From: Ralstonia pickettii DTP0602
Lineage (GTDB): Bacteria; Pseudomonadota; Gammaproteobacteria; Burkholderiales; Burkholderiaceae
NCBI GenBank assembly: GCA_000471925.1
Contig: CP006667.1
Span: forward strand, 2,852,001-2,916,000
Reading direction: 5' to 3'
Length of the DNA stretch: 64,000 nt
A program made the translations under genes and the position numbers. The notes below the pieces were generated by a model, which was not told the DNA's origin, made no database searches, and was given only the letters and a program-made list of their open reading frames with translations. Positions 45,692 through 55,023 of this stretch are shown in pieces (positions within the stretch are counted from its first letter, which is position 1; each line of letters opens with the position of its first letter).

Positions 45692-48544
45692 TTACTTGGT
45701 CAGAACAAAACCCTTGAGCTTGGCGAAGGCAGCATCCAGCAGCGCCTTCTGTTGCTCGTTGTGCTTTGCGTAGTAGCCCACCGCCGGCGAAGCCGAGGCG
45801 GGACGACCGGCATAACCGAGCTTCTGGCCATCCGTCATGTTTTCCATGATGTAGTGCTGCACGAAGAACCAGGCACCCTGGTTCTGCGGCTCATCCTGGC
45901 ACCACACGATTTCGGTGGCGTTCGGATACTTCTTCAGTTCCGCGGCAACAGCCTTGTGCGGGAACGGGTACAGCTGTTCCAGGCGGATGATCGCGGCGTC
46001 GTTGGCCTCGCGTTCCTTGCGCGTGTTGACCAGGTCGTAGTAGACCTTGCCCGAGCACATGATGACGCGCTTGACCTTGCTGGCGTTCAGTTCTTCCTGG
46101 TCGGCGATCACGGTCTCGAAGTGGCCCTTGGCCAGCTCCGACAGCGACGACACGGCGTCCTTGTTACGCAGCAGCGACTTCGGCGTCATGATCACCAGCG
46201 GCTTGCGGAACAGGCGGATCATCTGGCGGCGCAGCAGGTGGAAGATCTGGGCCGGCGTGGTCGGCTGGCAGACCTGCATGTTGTGGTCCGCGCAGAGCTG
46301 CAGGAAGCGCTCGATACGGGCCGAGCTGTGTTCCGGACCCTGGCCTTCGTAGCCGTGCGGCAGCATCAGGGTCAGGCCCGAGGCGCGGCCCCACTTCACT
46401 TCGCCCGACGAGATGAACTGGTCGATCACCACCTGGGCGCCGTTGACGAAGTCGCCGAACTGGGCTTCCCAGATCACCAGCGCGTTCGGTTCGGCGGCCG
46501 AGTAGCCGTATTCGAAGCCGAGCACGGCCTCTTCGGACAGCACCGAGTCGATCACCGTGAACGGTGCCTGGTTCTCCGACACGTTCTGCAGCGGCACGTA
46601 GCTGCCGGCATCCCAGCGCTCGCGGGCCTGGTCGTGCAGCACGGAGTGGCGGTGGGTGAAGGTGCCGCGGCCGGCGTCCTGGCCGGTGATACGCACCGGA
46701 TAGCCCGACGACACCAGCGAAGCGAAGGCCAGGTGCTCACCCATGCCCCAGTCCAGCGGCTGGTCGCCGCGGCCCATGTTGGCGCGGTCCCTGACGACCT
46801 TTTCCACCAGCGGGTGCAGCTTCAGCGTCTCAGGCGTGGTGGTGATCCGTTCAGCCAGGCGCTTCAGTTCGGTCACCGGCACGGCCGTGTCGGCGGCGTC
46901 GGTCCACTTGCGGTTCAGGAACGGCATCCAGTCCACGGCGAACTTGTTCTTGAAGTTCGACAGGACGGGGTCGGCGGTGTGCTTGCCGGCGTCCATCGCG
47001 GCGCGGTATTCCTTGACCTTCTCGTCGCCGAACTCGGCCGGGACCAGCTTCTGCGCGGCCAGCTTTTCGGCGTACAGCTTGCGCGTGCCGGGGTGCTGGC
47101 CAATCTTCTTGTACATCAGCGGCTGCGTGACCGCCGGGGTGTCCTGCTCGTTGTGGCCCAGCTTGCGGAAGCAGATGATGTCGACCACGACGTCCTTGTT
47201 GAATTCCATGCGGAAATCAACGGCCAGCTGCATGGCGTACACCACGGCTTCGGGATCGTCGCCGTTCACGTGCAGCACAGGGGCCTCGATCATCTTGACC
47301 ACGTCCGTGCAGTACAGCGTCGAACGGGCGTCGCGCGGATCGGAGGTGGTGAAGCCGATCTGGTTGTTGATGACGATGTGCATCGTGCCGCCCGTGCCGT
47401 AGCCGCGGGTCTGCGCGAGGTTCAGCGTCTCCATCACCACGCCCTGGCCGGCAAAGGCGGCGTCGCCGTGCACTTGCACCGGCAGCACTTCCTTGTGGCC
47501 GACTTCGCCGCGGCGTTCCTGGCGGGCCTTGGCCGAGCCTTCCACCACCGGGTTGACGATTTCCAGGTGCGACGGGTTGAACGCCAGCGACAGGTGGACC
47601 GGGCCGCCGTCGGTCGAGACATCGCTCGAGAAGCCCTTGTGGTACTTGACGTCACCGGCCGGCAGGTCGTCGACGTGCTTGCCTTCGAATTCGGCGAACA
47701 GGTCGGCGGGCATCTTGCCCAGCGTGTTGACCAGCACGTTCAGGCGGCCGCGGTGGGCCATGCCGATCACGATTTCCTGCACACCCTTGCTGCCGGCGTG
47801 CTGGACCAGTTCGTCCATCGCGGCGATGAAGCTTTCGCCGCCTTCCAGCGAGAAGCGCTTCTGGCCGACGTACTTGGTGTGGAGGAAGCGCTCCAGGCCT
47901 TCGGCCGCGGTCAGGCGGTCGAGGATGTGCTTCTTCTTCTCCAGCGTGAAGACCGGCTTGGAACGCGTGGTTTCCAGGCGCTCCTGCCACCAGCGCTTTT
48001 GCGCCTGGTCGCTCACGTACATGAATTCGGCGCCGATGGTGCCGCAGTAGGTTTCGCGCAGGTTGTTGAGCAGATCGCGCAGGCTCATCGACTCCTTGCC
48101 AAAGTACGTATTGCTGGCATTGAAGACGATGTCGAGATCAGCTTCGGAAAAACCGTAGAACGCGGGGTCCAGATCCGGCAGGGGCGGACGCTCCTGGCGC
48201 TTGAGCGGGTCCAGGTCGGCCCAGTGCGAACCGATGTTGCGGTAGGCGGCGATCAACTGGGTGGCAGCGACGCGCTTGCGGCCCATGTCGGAATCGGCCG
48301 AGGCAACGATGGTCTTGATGGGGCCTTGCTTGGCGCGCTCGGCGAACGAGGCAACGATAGGGGCGTGGGCGACATCCCGGCCGTTCGAGCCGTCGACGGC
48401 GGGAACGTTCTGCATGGCGTCGAAGTACGAACGCCAGTTGTCGGGAACCGAGGCGGGATTCTGGAGGTAGGCTTCGTACAGTTCTTCGACATACGGGGCG
48501 TTACCGCCGAAGAGGTACGAATTGCTCTGATACTGCTGCATCAT
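45692..48544 (-). CDS. odhA: 2-oxoglutarate dehydrogenase E1 component
   Basis: 950 residues. The N-terminus MMQQYQSNSYLFGGNAPYVEELYEAYLQNPASVPDNWRSYF is the E1o-specific extension that contacts E2 and E3. Thiamine-diphosphate motifs include IGMAHRGRLNVLVNTLGK and VHGDAAFAGQGVVMETLNLAQTRGYGTGGTMHIVINNQIGFTTS. Later blocks HRHSVLHDQARERWDAGSYVPL and LPHGYEGQGPEHSSARIERFLQL are typical. It decarboxylates 2-oxoglutarate in the TCA cycle. A structured leader lies upstream. Confidence 0.97.
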   Translation of the reverse strand: MMQQYQSNSYLFGGNAPYVEELYEAYLQNPASVPDNWRSYFDAMQNVPAVDGSNGRDVAHAPIVASFAERAKQGPIKTIVASADSDMGRKRVAATQLIAAYRNIGSHWADLDPLKRQERPPLPDLDPAFYGFSEADLDIVFNASNTYFGKESMSLRDLLNNLRETYCGTIGAEFMYVSDQAQKRWWQERLETTRSKPVFTLEKKKHILDRLTAAEGLERFLHTKYVGQKRFSLEGGESFIAAMDELVQHAGSKGVQEIVIGMAHRGRLNVLVNTLGKMPADLFAEFEGKHVDDLPAGDVKYHKGFSSDVSTDGGPVHLSLAFNPSHLEIVNPVVEGSAKARQERRGEVGHKEVLPVQVHGDAAFAGQGVVMETLNLAQTRGYGTGGTMHIVINNQIGFTTSDPRDARSTLYCTDVVKMIEAPVLHVNGDDPEAVVYAMQLAVDFRMEFNKDVVVDIICFRKLGHNEQDTPAVTQPLMYKKIGQHPGTRKLYAEKLAAQKLVPAEFGDEKVKEYRAAMDAGKHTADPVLSNFKNKFAVDWMPFLNRKWTDAADTAVPVTELKRLAERITTTPETLKLHPLVEKVVRDRANMGRGDQPLDWGMGEHLAFASLVSSGYPVRITGQDAGRGTFTHRHSVLHDQARERWDAGSYVPLQNVSENQAPFTVIDSVLSEEAVLGFEYGYSAAEPNALVIWEAQFGDFVNGAQVVIDQFISSGEVKWGRASGLTLMLPHGYEGQGPEHSSARIERFLQLCADHNMQVCQPTTPAQIFHLLRRQMIRLFRKPLVIMTPKSLLRNKDAVSSLSELAKGHFETVIADQEELNASKVKRVIMCSGKVYYDLVNTRKEREANDAAIIRLEQLYPFPHKAVAAELKKYPNATEIVWCQDEPQNQGAWFFVQHYIMENMTDGQKLGYAGRPASASPAVGYYAKHNEQQKALLDAAFAKLKGFVLTK

Positions 48545-48730
48545 GGGACGCTCACTATTCTCCGGGAATGCCGGAGTTCAGCGGGTTATTCAACCTTCCG
48601 CGACACGGCTTGACCGGTTAGCGGATTGCAAACAACTCTTGGGAGCCCAACTGAGGCGCTTACGCAAACGGCACCATTAGGTGCCGGATGTGCTGGCGTC
48701 CTCACAAGGCCCGAAAGGGCAAGTTGTGCG
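48545..48730 (-). ncRNA. structured odhA leader, candidate sucA RNA motif
   Basis: Three hairpins occur on the minus strand upstream of the odhA start. CACAA..GCCC-tttc-GGGC..TTGTG spans 48703-48728. CGGCACC-taat-GGTGCCG spans 48669-48686. CTCCGG-cattc-CCGGAG spans 48560-48576, and its second arm contains the Shine-Dalgarno GGAG. A sucA RNA motif has been described in the 5' UTR of sucA genes in Burkholderiales; this leader is in the right place and can hide the ribosome-binding site. I could not align it to the published consensus. The rest of 48731-48864 contains only AT-richer promoter-like sequence. Confidence 0.6.
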
Positions 48731-48864
48731 GGGAAGGACCTAAGTCTTCACGGCGGTAAGCATAGCATGTTTGCTTTGCAGGCATGTTGACTTTTCGCGA
48801 TACGAAACCCTGTGGCACGACAATTCGTCGCGCCATCGGCGTTTTCGCAACATCTGCACAACAA

Positions 48865-49632
48865 TTAGATTCGCGACTCTATCTGGTCCACCGCGTCGGT
48901 GATCAGTCCGTCGAGCCCCCATTCAAGCAATTGCGCTGCCCGCGCCGGGTCGTTCACGGTATAGCTGAGCACCCGATAACCAGCCGCATGCGCGGCGGCG
49001 ATGACGTCGGCATCGAGCTCACGGTGGTTGGCATCCAGCGCCACGCAGCCCAGCCGGCACAGCCGCTCAGGCCAGTCCGAGGGCAGCTTGTCGAGCAGCA
49101 GCGCGCGCGGCAGGTCAGGCGCCACGCGCGCGGCCGCGGCCAGTGCCTCTTCGGAAAAGGACGACAGTAGCGGCGGCACCGCGGCGCCCGCCCACAGCGA
49201 TTGCGCATCGAGCGCCACCGCCGCGCCGGTGCGGTCCTCGGTACCGGGCACCGGCTTGATCTCGAGATTGACCATAAAGCCGTTGGCCTGCGTATAGCGC
49301 GCGATGGCGGCCAGCGTCGGCACCGGCTCGCCGGCGTAGGCCGCGCTGTGCCAGCTGCCGGCGTCGAGGTGCGCGAGCTCGCCCAGCGTCAGCGCATCCA
49401 CCCTGCCCTTGCCACTGGTGGTGCGGTCGAGCGTGGCGTCGTGCATCAGCACCGCCTTGCCATCTGCCGACAGCTTCACGTCGAACTCGAACATCCGGTA
49501 GCCGAAGCCCGCGCCATGGCGGAACGCGGCCAGCGTGTTCTCTGGCGCGAGCTTGCCGGCGCCGCGATGCGCGATGTAGCGGGGATACGGCCAGGCCTGC
49601 GCTGCCTGCTGAGTGTCTGCTGCGTGTGCCAT
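48865..49632 (-). CDS. ugpQ: glycerophosphodiester phosphodiesterase
   Basis: 255 residues from ATG 49632, just after the ugpC stop. GDPD fold: YIAHRGAGKLAPENTLAAFRHGAGFGYRMFEFDVKLSADGKAVLMHDATLDRTTSGKG contains the catalytic His-Arg-Gly, the Ca-binding Glu/Asp (FEFDVK) and the second His (MHDATL). No signal peptide, so it is cytosolic and cleaves imported glycerophosphodiesters to glycerol-3-phosphate and alcohol. It is last in the ugp operon. Confidence 0.94.
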   Translation of the reverse strand: MAHAADTQQAAQAWPYPRYIAHRGAGKLAPENTLAAFRHGAGFGYRMFEFDVKLSADGKAVLMHDATLDRTTSGKGRVDALTLGELAHLDAGSWHSAAYAGEPVPTLAAIARYTQANGFMVNLEIKPVPGTEDRTGAAVALDAQSLWAGAAVPPLLSSFSEEALAAAARVAPDLPRALLLDKLPSDWPERLCRLGCVALDANHRELDADVIAAAHAAGYRVLSYTVNDPARAAQLLEWGLDGLITDAVDQIESRI

Positions 49633-49633
49633 G

Positions 49634-50737
49634 TCAGGCCTCGATGCGCTTGCCGGTGTCCGGCGCAAAGAAATGCAGGTGGTCGGCCGATGACGTCACC
49701 GGCAGCCGGTCGCCGGCGCGCACGCGCGCATGGCTTTCCAGACGCACCACCACCGGCTGGCCGCCGAGCGAGCCATAGGCGAAGGAGTCCGCACCGAGCG
49801 CCTCGACCACGCGCACATCGACTTCAGCGATAGCCTCGTGCGTCGCGCACGGCTCGATATGCTCCGGCCGCAACCCGAGCAGCGCCTGCTCCGGCAGGTG
49901 CAGCCCCATCGGCAAGTGACCCAGCGTGGCCGTGGCCGCGTCGCTGCCCTCCTTCGCCACCACGCGCATCTGCGCGCTGCTGTCGCCGGCGGCGTTGCGC
50001 ACTACCGGGATCAGGTTCATCGGCGGCGAGCCGATAAAGCCGGCGACAAAGGTGCTGGCCGGGCGCGAATAGACTTCCAGCGGCGTGCCGATCTGCTCCA
50101 CGCGTCCTGCGTTGAGCACCATCATGCGGTCGGCCAGCGTCATCGCCTCAACCTGGTCGTGGGTCACGTACAGGCTGGTGGTGCCCAGACGGCGGTGCAG
50201 TTCCTTCAGCTCCAGCCGCATCTGCACGCGCAGCTTGGCGTCCAGGTTGGACAGCGGCTCATCGAACAGGAATACCGCCGGCTCGCGCACGATGGCGCGG
50301 CCCATGGCCACGCGCTGGCGCTGTCCGCCCGAGAGCTGGCGCGGCTTGCGCTCCAGCAGCGGCGCCAGTTCCAGGATGCCGGCAGCGTGTTTCACGCGCT
50401 GCTCGATCTCGGCCTTGGGCATGCCGCGGATCTTCAGGCCGTAGGCCATGTTGTCGTACACGCTCATATGCGGATAGAGCGCGTAGTTCTGGAACACCAT
50501 GGCGATGTCCCGCTCGGCCGGCTCCAGGTCGTTGACGACCTTCGCGCCGATATGGATCTCGCCACCGGTGATGGTTTCCAGACCCGCCACCATGCGCAGC
50601 AGCGTGGACTTGCCGCAGCCCGAGGGGCCGACGATGACGATGAACTCGCCGTCGGCGATCTCCATGTCGATGCCGTGCACCACCTGGACGTTGCCGGCGT
50701 AGGTTTTCTGAACGTTGCGAAGCGACAGTTTTGCCAT
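49634..50737 (-). CDS. ugpC: sn-glycerol-3-phosphate ABC transporter, ATPase
   Basis: 367 residues. Walker [10 protein letters not shown] (37-45), Q-loop [28 protein letters not shown] signature [15 protein letters not shown], Walker [18 protein letters not shown]-loop [15 protein letters not shown], then a C-terminal OB-type (MalK-like) regulatory domain from about 240. It powers import through UgpA and UgpE. It sits between ugpE and ugpQ. Confidence 0.95.
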   Translation of the reverse strand: MAKLSLRNVQKTYAGNVQVVHGIDMEIADGEFIVIVGPSGCGKSTLLRMVAGLETITGGEIHIGAKVVNDLEPAERDIAMVFQNYALYPHMSVYDNMAYGLKIRGMPKAEIEQRVKHAAGILELAPLLERKPRQLSGGQRQRVAMGRAIVREPAVFLFDEPLSNLDAKLRVQMRLELKELHRRLGTTSLYVTHDQVEAMTLADRMMVLNAGRVEQIGTPLEVYSRPASTFVAGFIGSPPMNLIPVVRNAAGDSSAQMRVVAKEGSDAATATLGHLPMGLHLPEQALLGLRPEHIEPCATHEAIAEVDVRVVEALGADSFAYGSLGGQPVVVRLESHARVRAGDRLPVTSSADHLHFFAPDTGKRIEA

Positions 50738-50788
50738 TGCTTTTTTCCTGCGGGCGACCGGCGTCCTCAGACGCCTTGTCGCATCGCC

Positions 50789-51637
50789 TTATTTTTCCGT
50801 TTCGACCAGGCCCTTGACGAACCACTTCTGCATCAGCACCACCACCACCGCCGGCGGGATCATCGCCAGCATCACGGTGGCCATCACCAGGTTCCAGTCT
50901 GTGGCCGCGTCACCCGAGCGCGAGATCATCTGCGTCACGCCCACCACCACCGGCGTCATCGACTTCTGCGTCGTGATCAGGAGCGGCCACAGGTACTGGT
51001 TCCAGCCGTAGATAAACTGGATCACAAAGAGCGCCGCGATGCTGGTGCGCGACAGCGGCAGCACCACGTCCCAGAAGAAGCGCAGCGGCCCGGCGCCGTC
51101 GATCCGCGCGGCCTCGGCCAGTTCGTCCGGGATCGTCAGGAAGAACTGGCGGAACAGGAAGGTGGCGGTGGCCGATGCGATGATCGGGATGGTCAGGCCG
51201 AAATAGCTGTCGAGCATGCCCAGGTCGGACACCACCTTGTAGGTCGGCAGGATCCGCACCTCAACCGGCAGCATCAGCGTGATGAAGATCAGCCAGAAGA
51301 AGGTCTTGCGCAGCGGGAACTTGAAATAGACGATGGCGAAGGCCGAGATGATCGAAATCGCGATCTTCCCGAGCGCGATGCCCAGCGCCATGATCAGGCT
51401 GTTCTTCATCATGGTCGAGACCGGCGAAGCGGCCTCGCCCACGCCCTGGAACAGCACGGTGCGATAGTTCTCGAACAGGTGGCTGCCGGGGATCAGTGTC
51501 ATCGGCGCATCAAGCACCTCCTCGGCGGTCAGCGTGGATGCCACGAAGGTCAGGTACACCGGAAACACCACCACCACGATGCCGAGGATCAGCACCACGT
51601 GGGTCAGGAAATCCAGGAGGGGACGTCGTTCTACCAT
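50789..51637 (-). CDS. ugpE: sn-glycerol-3-phosphate ABC transporter, permease UgpE
   Basis: 282 residues, six membrane helices. The start [35 protein letters not shown] is typical of UgpE. The EAA loop that contacts the ATPase is [28 protein letters not shown]. It ends with [20 protein letters not shown]. It pairs with UgpA to form the pore. Confidence 0.95.
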   Translation of the reverse strand: MVERRPLLDFLTHVVLILGIVVVVFPVYLTFVASTLTAEEVLDAPMTLIPGSHLFENYRTVLFQGVGEAASPVSTMMKNSLIMALGIALGKIAISIISAFAIVYFKFPLRKTFFWLIFITLMLPVEVRILPTYKVVSDLGMLDSYFGLTIPIIASATATFLFRQFFLTIPDELAEAARIDGAGPLRFFWDVVLPLSRTSIAALFVIQFIYGWNQYLWPLLITTQKSMTPVVVGVTQMISRSGDAATDWNLVMATVMLAMIPPAVVVVLMQKWFVKGLVETEK

Positions 51638-51648
51638 GGGTGTCTCCG

Positions 51649-52530
51649 TCAGTACTGGACCTTGCGTTCCACGTAGCGGAACTGCACCACGGTCAGCGCG
51701 ATCACGATCACCATCAGCACCACCGACTGCGCGGCGGAGCCACCGATATCCATGCCGCGGAAGCCGTCATGGAAGACCTTGTACACCAGCGTGTTGGTCG
51801 AATTGAAGGGGCCGCCGTGCGTGACCGCGTCGATGATCGCGAAGGTGTCAAAGAACGCGTAGACCACGTTGATCACCATCAGGAAGAACGTGGTCGGCGA
51901 CAGCAGCGGGAAGATGATCGACCAGAACCGGCGCCACGGGCCGGCACCGTCGATGGCCGCGGCCTCGATCAGCGAGCGCGGGATGCTCTGCAGCCCGGCG
52001 AGGAAGAACAGGAAGTTGTAGCTGATCTGCTTCCAGGCCGCAGCCAGCACCACCAGCAGCAGCGCCTGGTTGCCGTTGAGCAGGAAGTTCCACTCGATGC
52101 CCATCTTGCGCAGCGCGTAGGACACCACGCCCAGCGTCGGGTTGAACATGAACATCCACAGCACGCCGGCCACCGCCGGCGCGACCGCATACGGCCAGAT
52201 CAGCAGGGTCTTGTAGCCCACGGCCGCGCGGATCACGCGGTCGGCAAAGTAGGCCAGCGCCAGCGCGGTGGACAACCCCACCACCGTGACACCGATGGCG
52301 AAGATCGCCGTGATCTGGAACGACTCCACGTACAGCGAGTCGTTCCACAGCATGCGGAAGTTGTCGAGGCCGACGAACTCCAGGTTGATGCCGAAGGCAT
52401 CCTGCTGCAGCATAGATTGGTACAGCGCCTGCCCGGCTGGCAGGAAGAAAAAGATCAGCGTGATCGCGATCTGCGGCAAGACCAGCAGATACGGCAGCCA
52501 CGGCGAGCGGAAAACAACGCGTTTTTCCAT
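51649..52530 (-). CDS. ugpA: sn-glycerol-3-phosphate ABC transporter, permease UgpA
   Basis: 293 residues, six helices. [47 protein letters not shown] is the UgpA start. The EAA loop is [30 protein letters not shown]. The end [15 protein letters not shown] is conserved. It lies 11 bases before ugpE and follows ugpB by 144 bases. Confidence 0.95.
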   Translation of the reverse strand: MEKRVVFRSPWLPYLLVLPQIAITLIFFFLPAGQALYQSMLQQDAFGINLEFVGLDNFRMLWNDSLYVESFQITAIFAIGVTVVGLSTALALAYFADRVIRAAVGYKTLLIWPYAVAPAVAGVLWMFMFNPTLGVVSYALRKMGIEWNFLLNGNQALLLVVLAAAWKQISYNFLFFLAGLQSIPRSLIEAAAIDGAGPWRRFWSIIFPLLSPTTFFLMVINVVYAFFDTFAIIDAVTHGGPFNSTNTLVYKVFHDGFRGMDIGGSAAQSVVLMVIVIALTVVQFRYVERKVQY

Positions 52531-52674
52531 AGACGGATTCCGGCGGATGCCGCGGGTCGCGGCATCGGACTAGGTACAAAGCTGCAGCCGGCCCGATGAG
52601 GCCGGCCACAATGCAAGCGGGCGGAGGTTTCGCCGCCGCCCGCTTGTCACATCAGCTTGCTGGCAATGCCGCGC

Positions 52675-53991
52675 TTACTCGCGCGCGGTCTTCTGGAAGC
52701 GTTCCAGCAGGTCGTTGCCGCGGGCAACGGCCGAGTCCAGCGCTGCCTTGGGCTCCTTCTTGCCGGCCCAGACGGCTTCCAGCTCCTCGTCCACCACGGT
52801 GCGGATCTGCACCAGATTGCCCAGGCGCACGCCGCGCGACTTGTCGGTGGTCTTGACCACCATCTGCTGCACCGACACATCGGCACCCGGGTTCTTGTCG
52901 TAGTAGCCCGACTTCTTGGTCAGTTCGTAGGCCGCCGTCGTCACCGGCAGGTAGCCGGTGGCCTGGTGCCAGTCGGACTGGATCTCAGGGCGCGACAGGT
53001 AATTGAAGAACTTGGCCACGCCCTTGTACTCTTCCGGCTTCTTGCCGCCCATCACCCACAGCGAAGCGCCGCCGATGATAGTGTTCTGCGGCGCGCCCTG
53101 CACGTCCGGGTAGTACGGCAGCTGCGCCACCGCGAACGCAAACTTGGCGTTCTTGCGGATATTGGCCAGCGATGCCGACGAGCCGGTGAACATCGCGCAT
53201 TCGCCGTTATAGAACTTGGCCTGCGACTCGGCCTTGCGGCCGCCGTAGCTGAAGTAGCCCTTCTTCACCATGTCCTGCAGGTTGGTGATGTGCTTGACAT
53301 GCAGCGGGCTGTTGAACACGAGGCGCGCATCGGTGCCACCGAAGCCGTTGTTCTTGGTCGCGTACAGCGTGTTGTGCCAGGCCGAGAAGCTCTCCAGGTG
53401 GACCCAGCCCTGCCAGTCGGTGGTGTAGGCGCAGTTGGTGCCAGAGGCCTTGAGCTTGGCCGAGTACTGCATCACTTCCGGCCAGGTCTTGGGCGGCTTC
53501 TCCGGGTCCAGGCCGGCCTTCTTGAAGGCGTCCTTGTTGTAGTAGAACACCGTGGTCGAGCTGTTGAACGGGAACGACAGCATCTCGCCCTTGGATGAGG
53601 TGTAGTAGCCCGCCACCGCCGGGATATAGGCCTTCTGGTCGAATTTCTCGCCGGCGTCCTTCATCACCGCCGACACTGGCTTGATCGCGCCCTTGGCGCT
53701 CATCATGGTGGCGGTGCCGACCTCGAACACCTGCAGGATCGCCGGCGCGCCACCGGCGCGGAAGGCGGCGATGCCCGCGGCCATGGTTTCGTCGTAGTTG
53801 CCCTTGTTGACCGGCACGATCTTGTAGTCGGACTGGCTGGCGTTGAACTTGTTGGCGATCTCGTTCACCTTGTCGTTCAGCGCGCCTTGCATGGCGTGCC
53901 ACCATTGGATTTCAACGGCGGCCTGGGCGCTGCCGGCCCCGCTCAGGGCTGCCAGCGCTGCGAATTTGAGCGCGGTACGGGAAAAGGACAT
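52675..53991 (-). CDS. ugpB: sn-glycerol-3-phosphate-binding periplasmic protein
   Basis: 438 residues with a Sec signal peptide of 24 residues ([20 protein letters not shown], then SAQA). The mature start [34 protein letters not shown] is characteristic of UgpB, and [36 protein letters not shown] and [15 protein letters not shown] follow. It binds glycerol-3-phosphate or glycerophosphodiesters in the periplasm. It is first in the ugpB-A-E-C-Q operon; a Pho-box-like sequence lies 48 bases upstream. Confidence 0.96.
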   Translation of the reverse strand: MSFSRTALKFAALAALSGAGSAQAAVEIQWWHAMQGALNDKVNEIANKFNASQSDYKIVPVNKGNYDETMAAGIAAFRAGGAPAILQVFEVGTATMMSAKGAIKPVSAVMKDAGEKFDQKAYIPAVAGYYTSSKGEMLSFPFNSSTTVFYYNKDAFKKAGLDPEKPPKTWPEVMQYSAKLKASGTNCAYTTDWQGWVHLESFSAWHNTLYATKNNGFGGTDARLVFNSPLHVKHITNLQDMVKKGYFSYGGRKAESQAKFYNGECAMFTGSSASLANIRKNAKFAFAVAQLPYYPDVQGAPQNTIIGGASLWVMGGKKPEEYKGVAKFFNYLSRPEIQSDWHQATGYLPVTTAAYELTKKSGYYDKNPGADVSVQQMVVKTTDKSRGVRLGNLVQIRTVVDEELEAVWAGKKEPKAALDSAVARGNDLLERFQKTARE

Positions 53992-54038
53992 CAGTGGCTC
54001 CTGGTGTTGTCTGGTGGTCGGTCGAAAATCCCGACACT

Positions 54039-54071
54039 ATGTGATTCTTTTATGACAGCGGCATGTTACGC
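54039..54071 (-). promoter_or_regulatory. Pho-box-like repeats upstream of ugpB
   Basis: On the minus strand three 11-base units follow each other: GCGTAACATGC, CGCTGTCATAA, AAGAATCACAT. The core CTGTCATAAAAGAATCAC (54058-54041) agrees with 14 of 18 positions of the E. coli pstS-type Pho box. ugp is a Pho-regulon operon in E. coli, so PhoB control is likely. Confidence 0.65.
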
Positions 54072-54173
54072 CTGTCGCACCCGGGCAAGCAAATCAGCAA
54101 CTTCACCAGTACGCGGCATTTTGCAGTGCAATAACGGACGAAGACGACGGGAGCCCAGTTACAATGGCCCGCC

Positions 54174-54965
54174 ATGCAATCCCTGAACAAGCTCTCTAAT
54201 TCCGTGCTGCAGCGCGTGCGCGGCGTGCTGACCGACATCGACGGCACGCTGACCACCGACGGGCGTCTGCCCGCCTCCACCTACCTGGCGCTCGACGGCC
54301 TGCGTCAGGCCGGCCTGCATGTGATCCCAGTCACCGGGCGCTGCATCGCCTGGGCGGAAATTCTGACCCGGCTGTGGCCGGTCGACGCGATCATCGGCGA
54401 AAACGGGGCCTTCTATTCGCACCTGAACAATGGCCGGCTGCAAACCCGTTTTCTCGACGATGCCGAGACCCGCGCGCGCAACCTGAAGCGAATCCATGCG
54501 CTGGGCGAGCGGATCCTGCGCGAGGTGCCGGGCTGCGCGCTGGCGTCAGACCAGGCCTGGCATGCGGCCGACCTGGCGATCGATCATGCGGAAGATGTAG
54601 AGCCGTTGCCTGAGGAGGCCGTGGCGCGCATTGCCGAAATCATGCGCGAAACCGGCATGACCGCCACCGTCAGTTCTATTCACGTCAATGGTTGGTTCGG
54701 CCGGCATGACAAGCTGTCGATGAGCAAGCTGTGCGTGGCCGAGTTGCTTGGCGAAGACCTGGACGCACGCCACGACGAATGGCTGTTCATCGGTGATTCG
54801 GCCAACGATGCGACCATGTTCGCGCATTTTCCGCTGTCGGTCGGGGTGGCCAATGTGCGGGACATCCTGCCGCAGCTTCCTGTGCCGCCGGCTTTTATCA
54901 CGGCTGCCGCGGGCGGTGAGGGCTTTGCCGAGATGGCGCAGCGGCTGGTCGAGGCGCGCGGCTGA
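54174..54965 (+). CDS. HAD superfamily (type IIB) phosphatase
   Basis: 263 residues. Motif I DIDGTLTTDG with nucleophile Asp21 and acid Asp23, motif II in IPVTGRC, the IIB cap in the middle (about 90-190), motif III Lys in GRHDKLSMSKL, and motif IV FIGDSANDATMF. HAD-IIB enzymes dephosphorylate sugar phosphates (phosphomannose, mannosyl-3-phosphoglycerate, sucrose phosphate). The substrate is not predictable here. TACAAT at 54161-54166 could be its -10, leaving a very short leader. Confidence 0.87.
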   Translation: MQSLNKLSNSVLQRVRGVLTDIDGTLTTDGRLPASTYLALDGLRQAGLHVIPVTGRCIAWAEILTRLWPVDAIIGENGAFYSHLNNGRLQTRFLDDAETRARNLKRIHALGERILREVPGCALASDQAWHAADLAIDHAEDVEPLPEEAVARIAEIMRETGMTATVSSIHVNGWFGRHDKLSMSKLCVAELLGEDLDARHDEWLFIGDSANDATMFAHFPLSVGVANVRDILPQLPVPPAFITAAAGGEGFAEMAQRLVEARG

Positions 54966-54978
54966 AGCGTCGGCGCAA

Positions 54979-55006
54979 GAAAAAGGCCGGGATCCCGGCC
55001 TTTTTC
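54979..55006. terminator. bidirectional terminator between the HAD gene and ntrC
   Basis: AAAAAGGCCGGGATCCCGGCCTTTTT is nearly a perfect palindrome with A- and T-runs on both sides; it ends both converging transcripts. Confidence 0.85.
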
Positions 55007-55023
55007 TTTGGTGCACTGCCCGC

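Noticed and set aside
44243..48613. Plus-strand open frame of over 1400 codons opposite odhB and odhA
   Set aside because: It mirrors the codon pattern of two well-supported genes; in GC-rich DNA the opposite frame stays open by chance. Its translation is low-complexity and resembles nothing.
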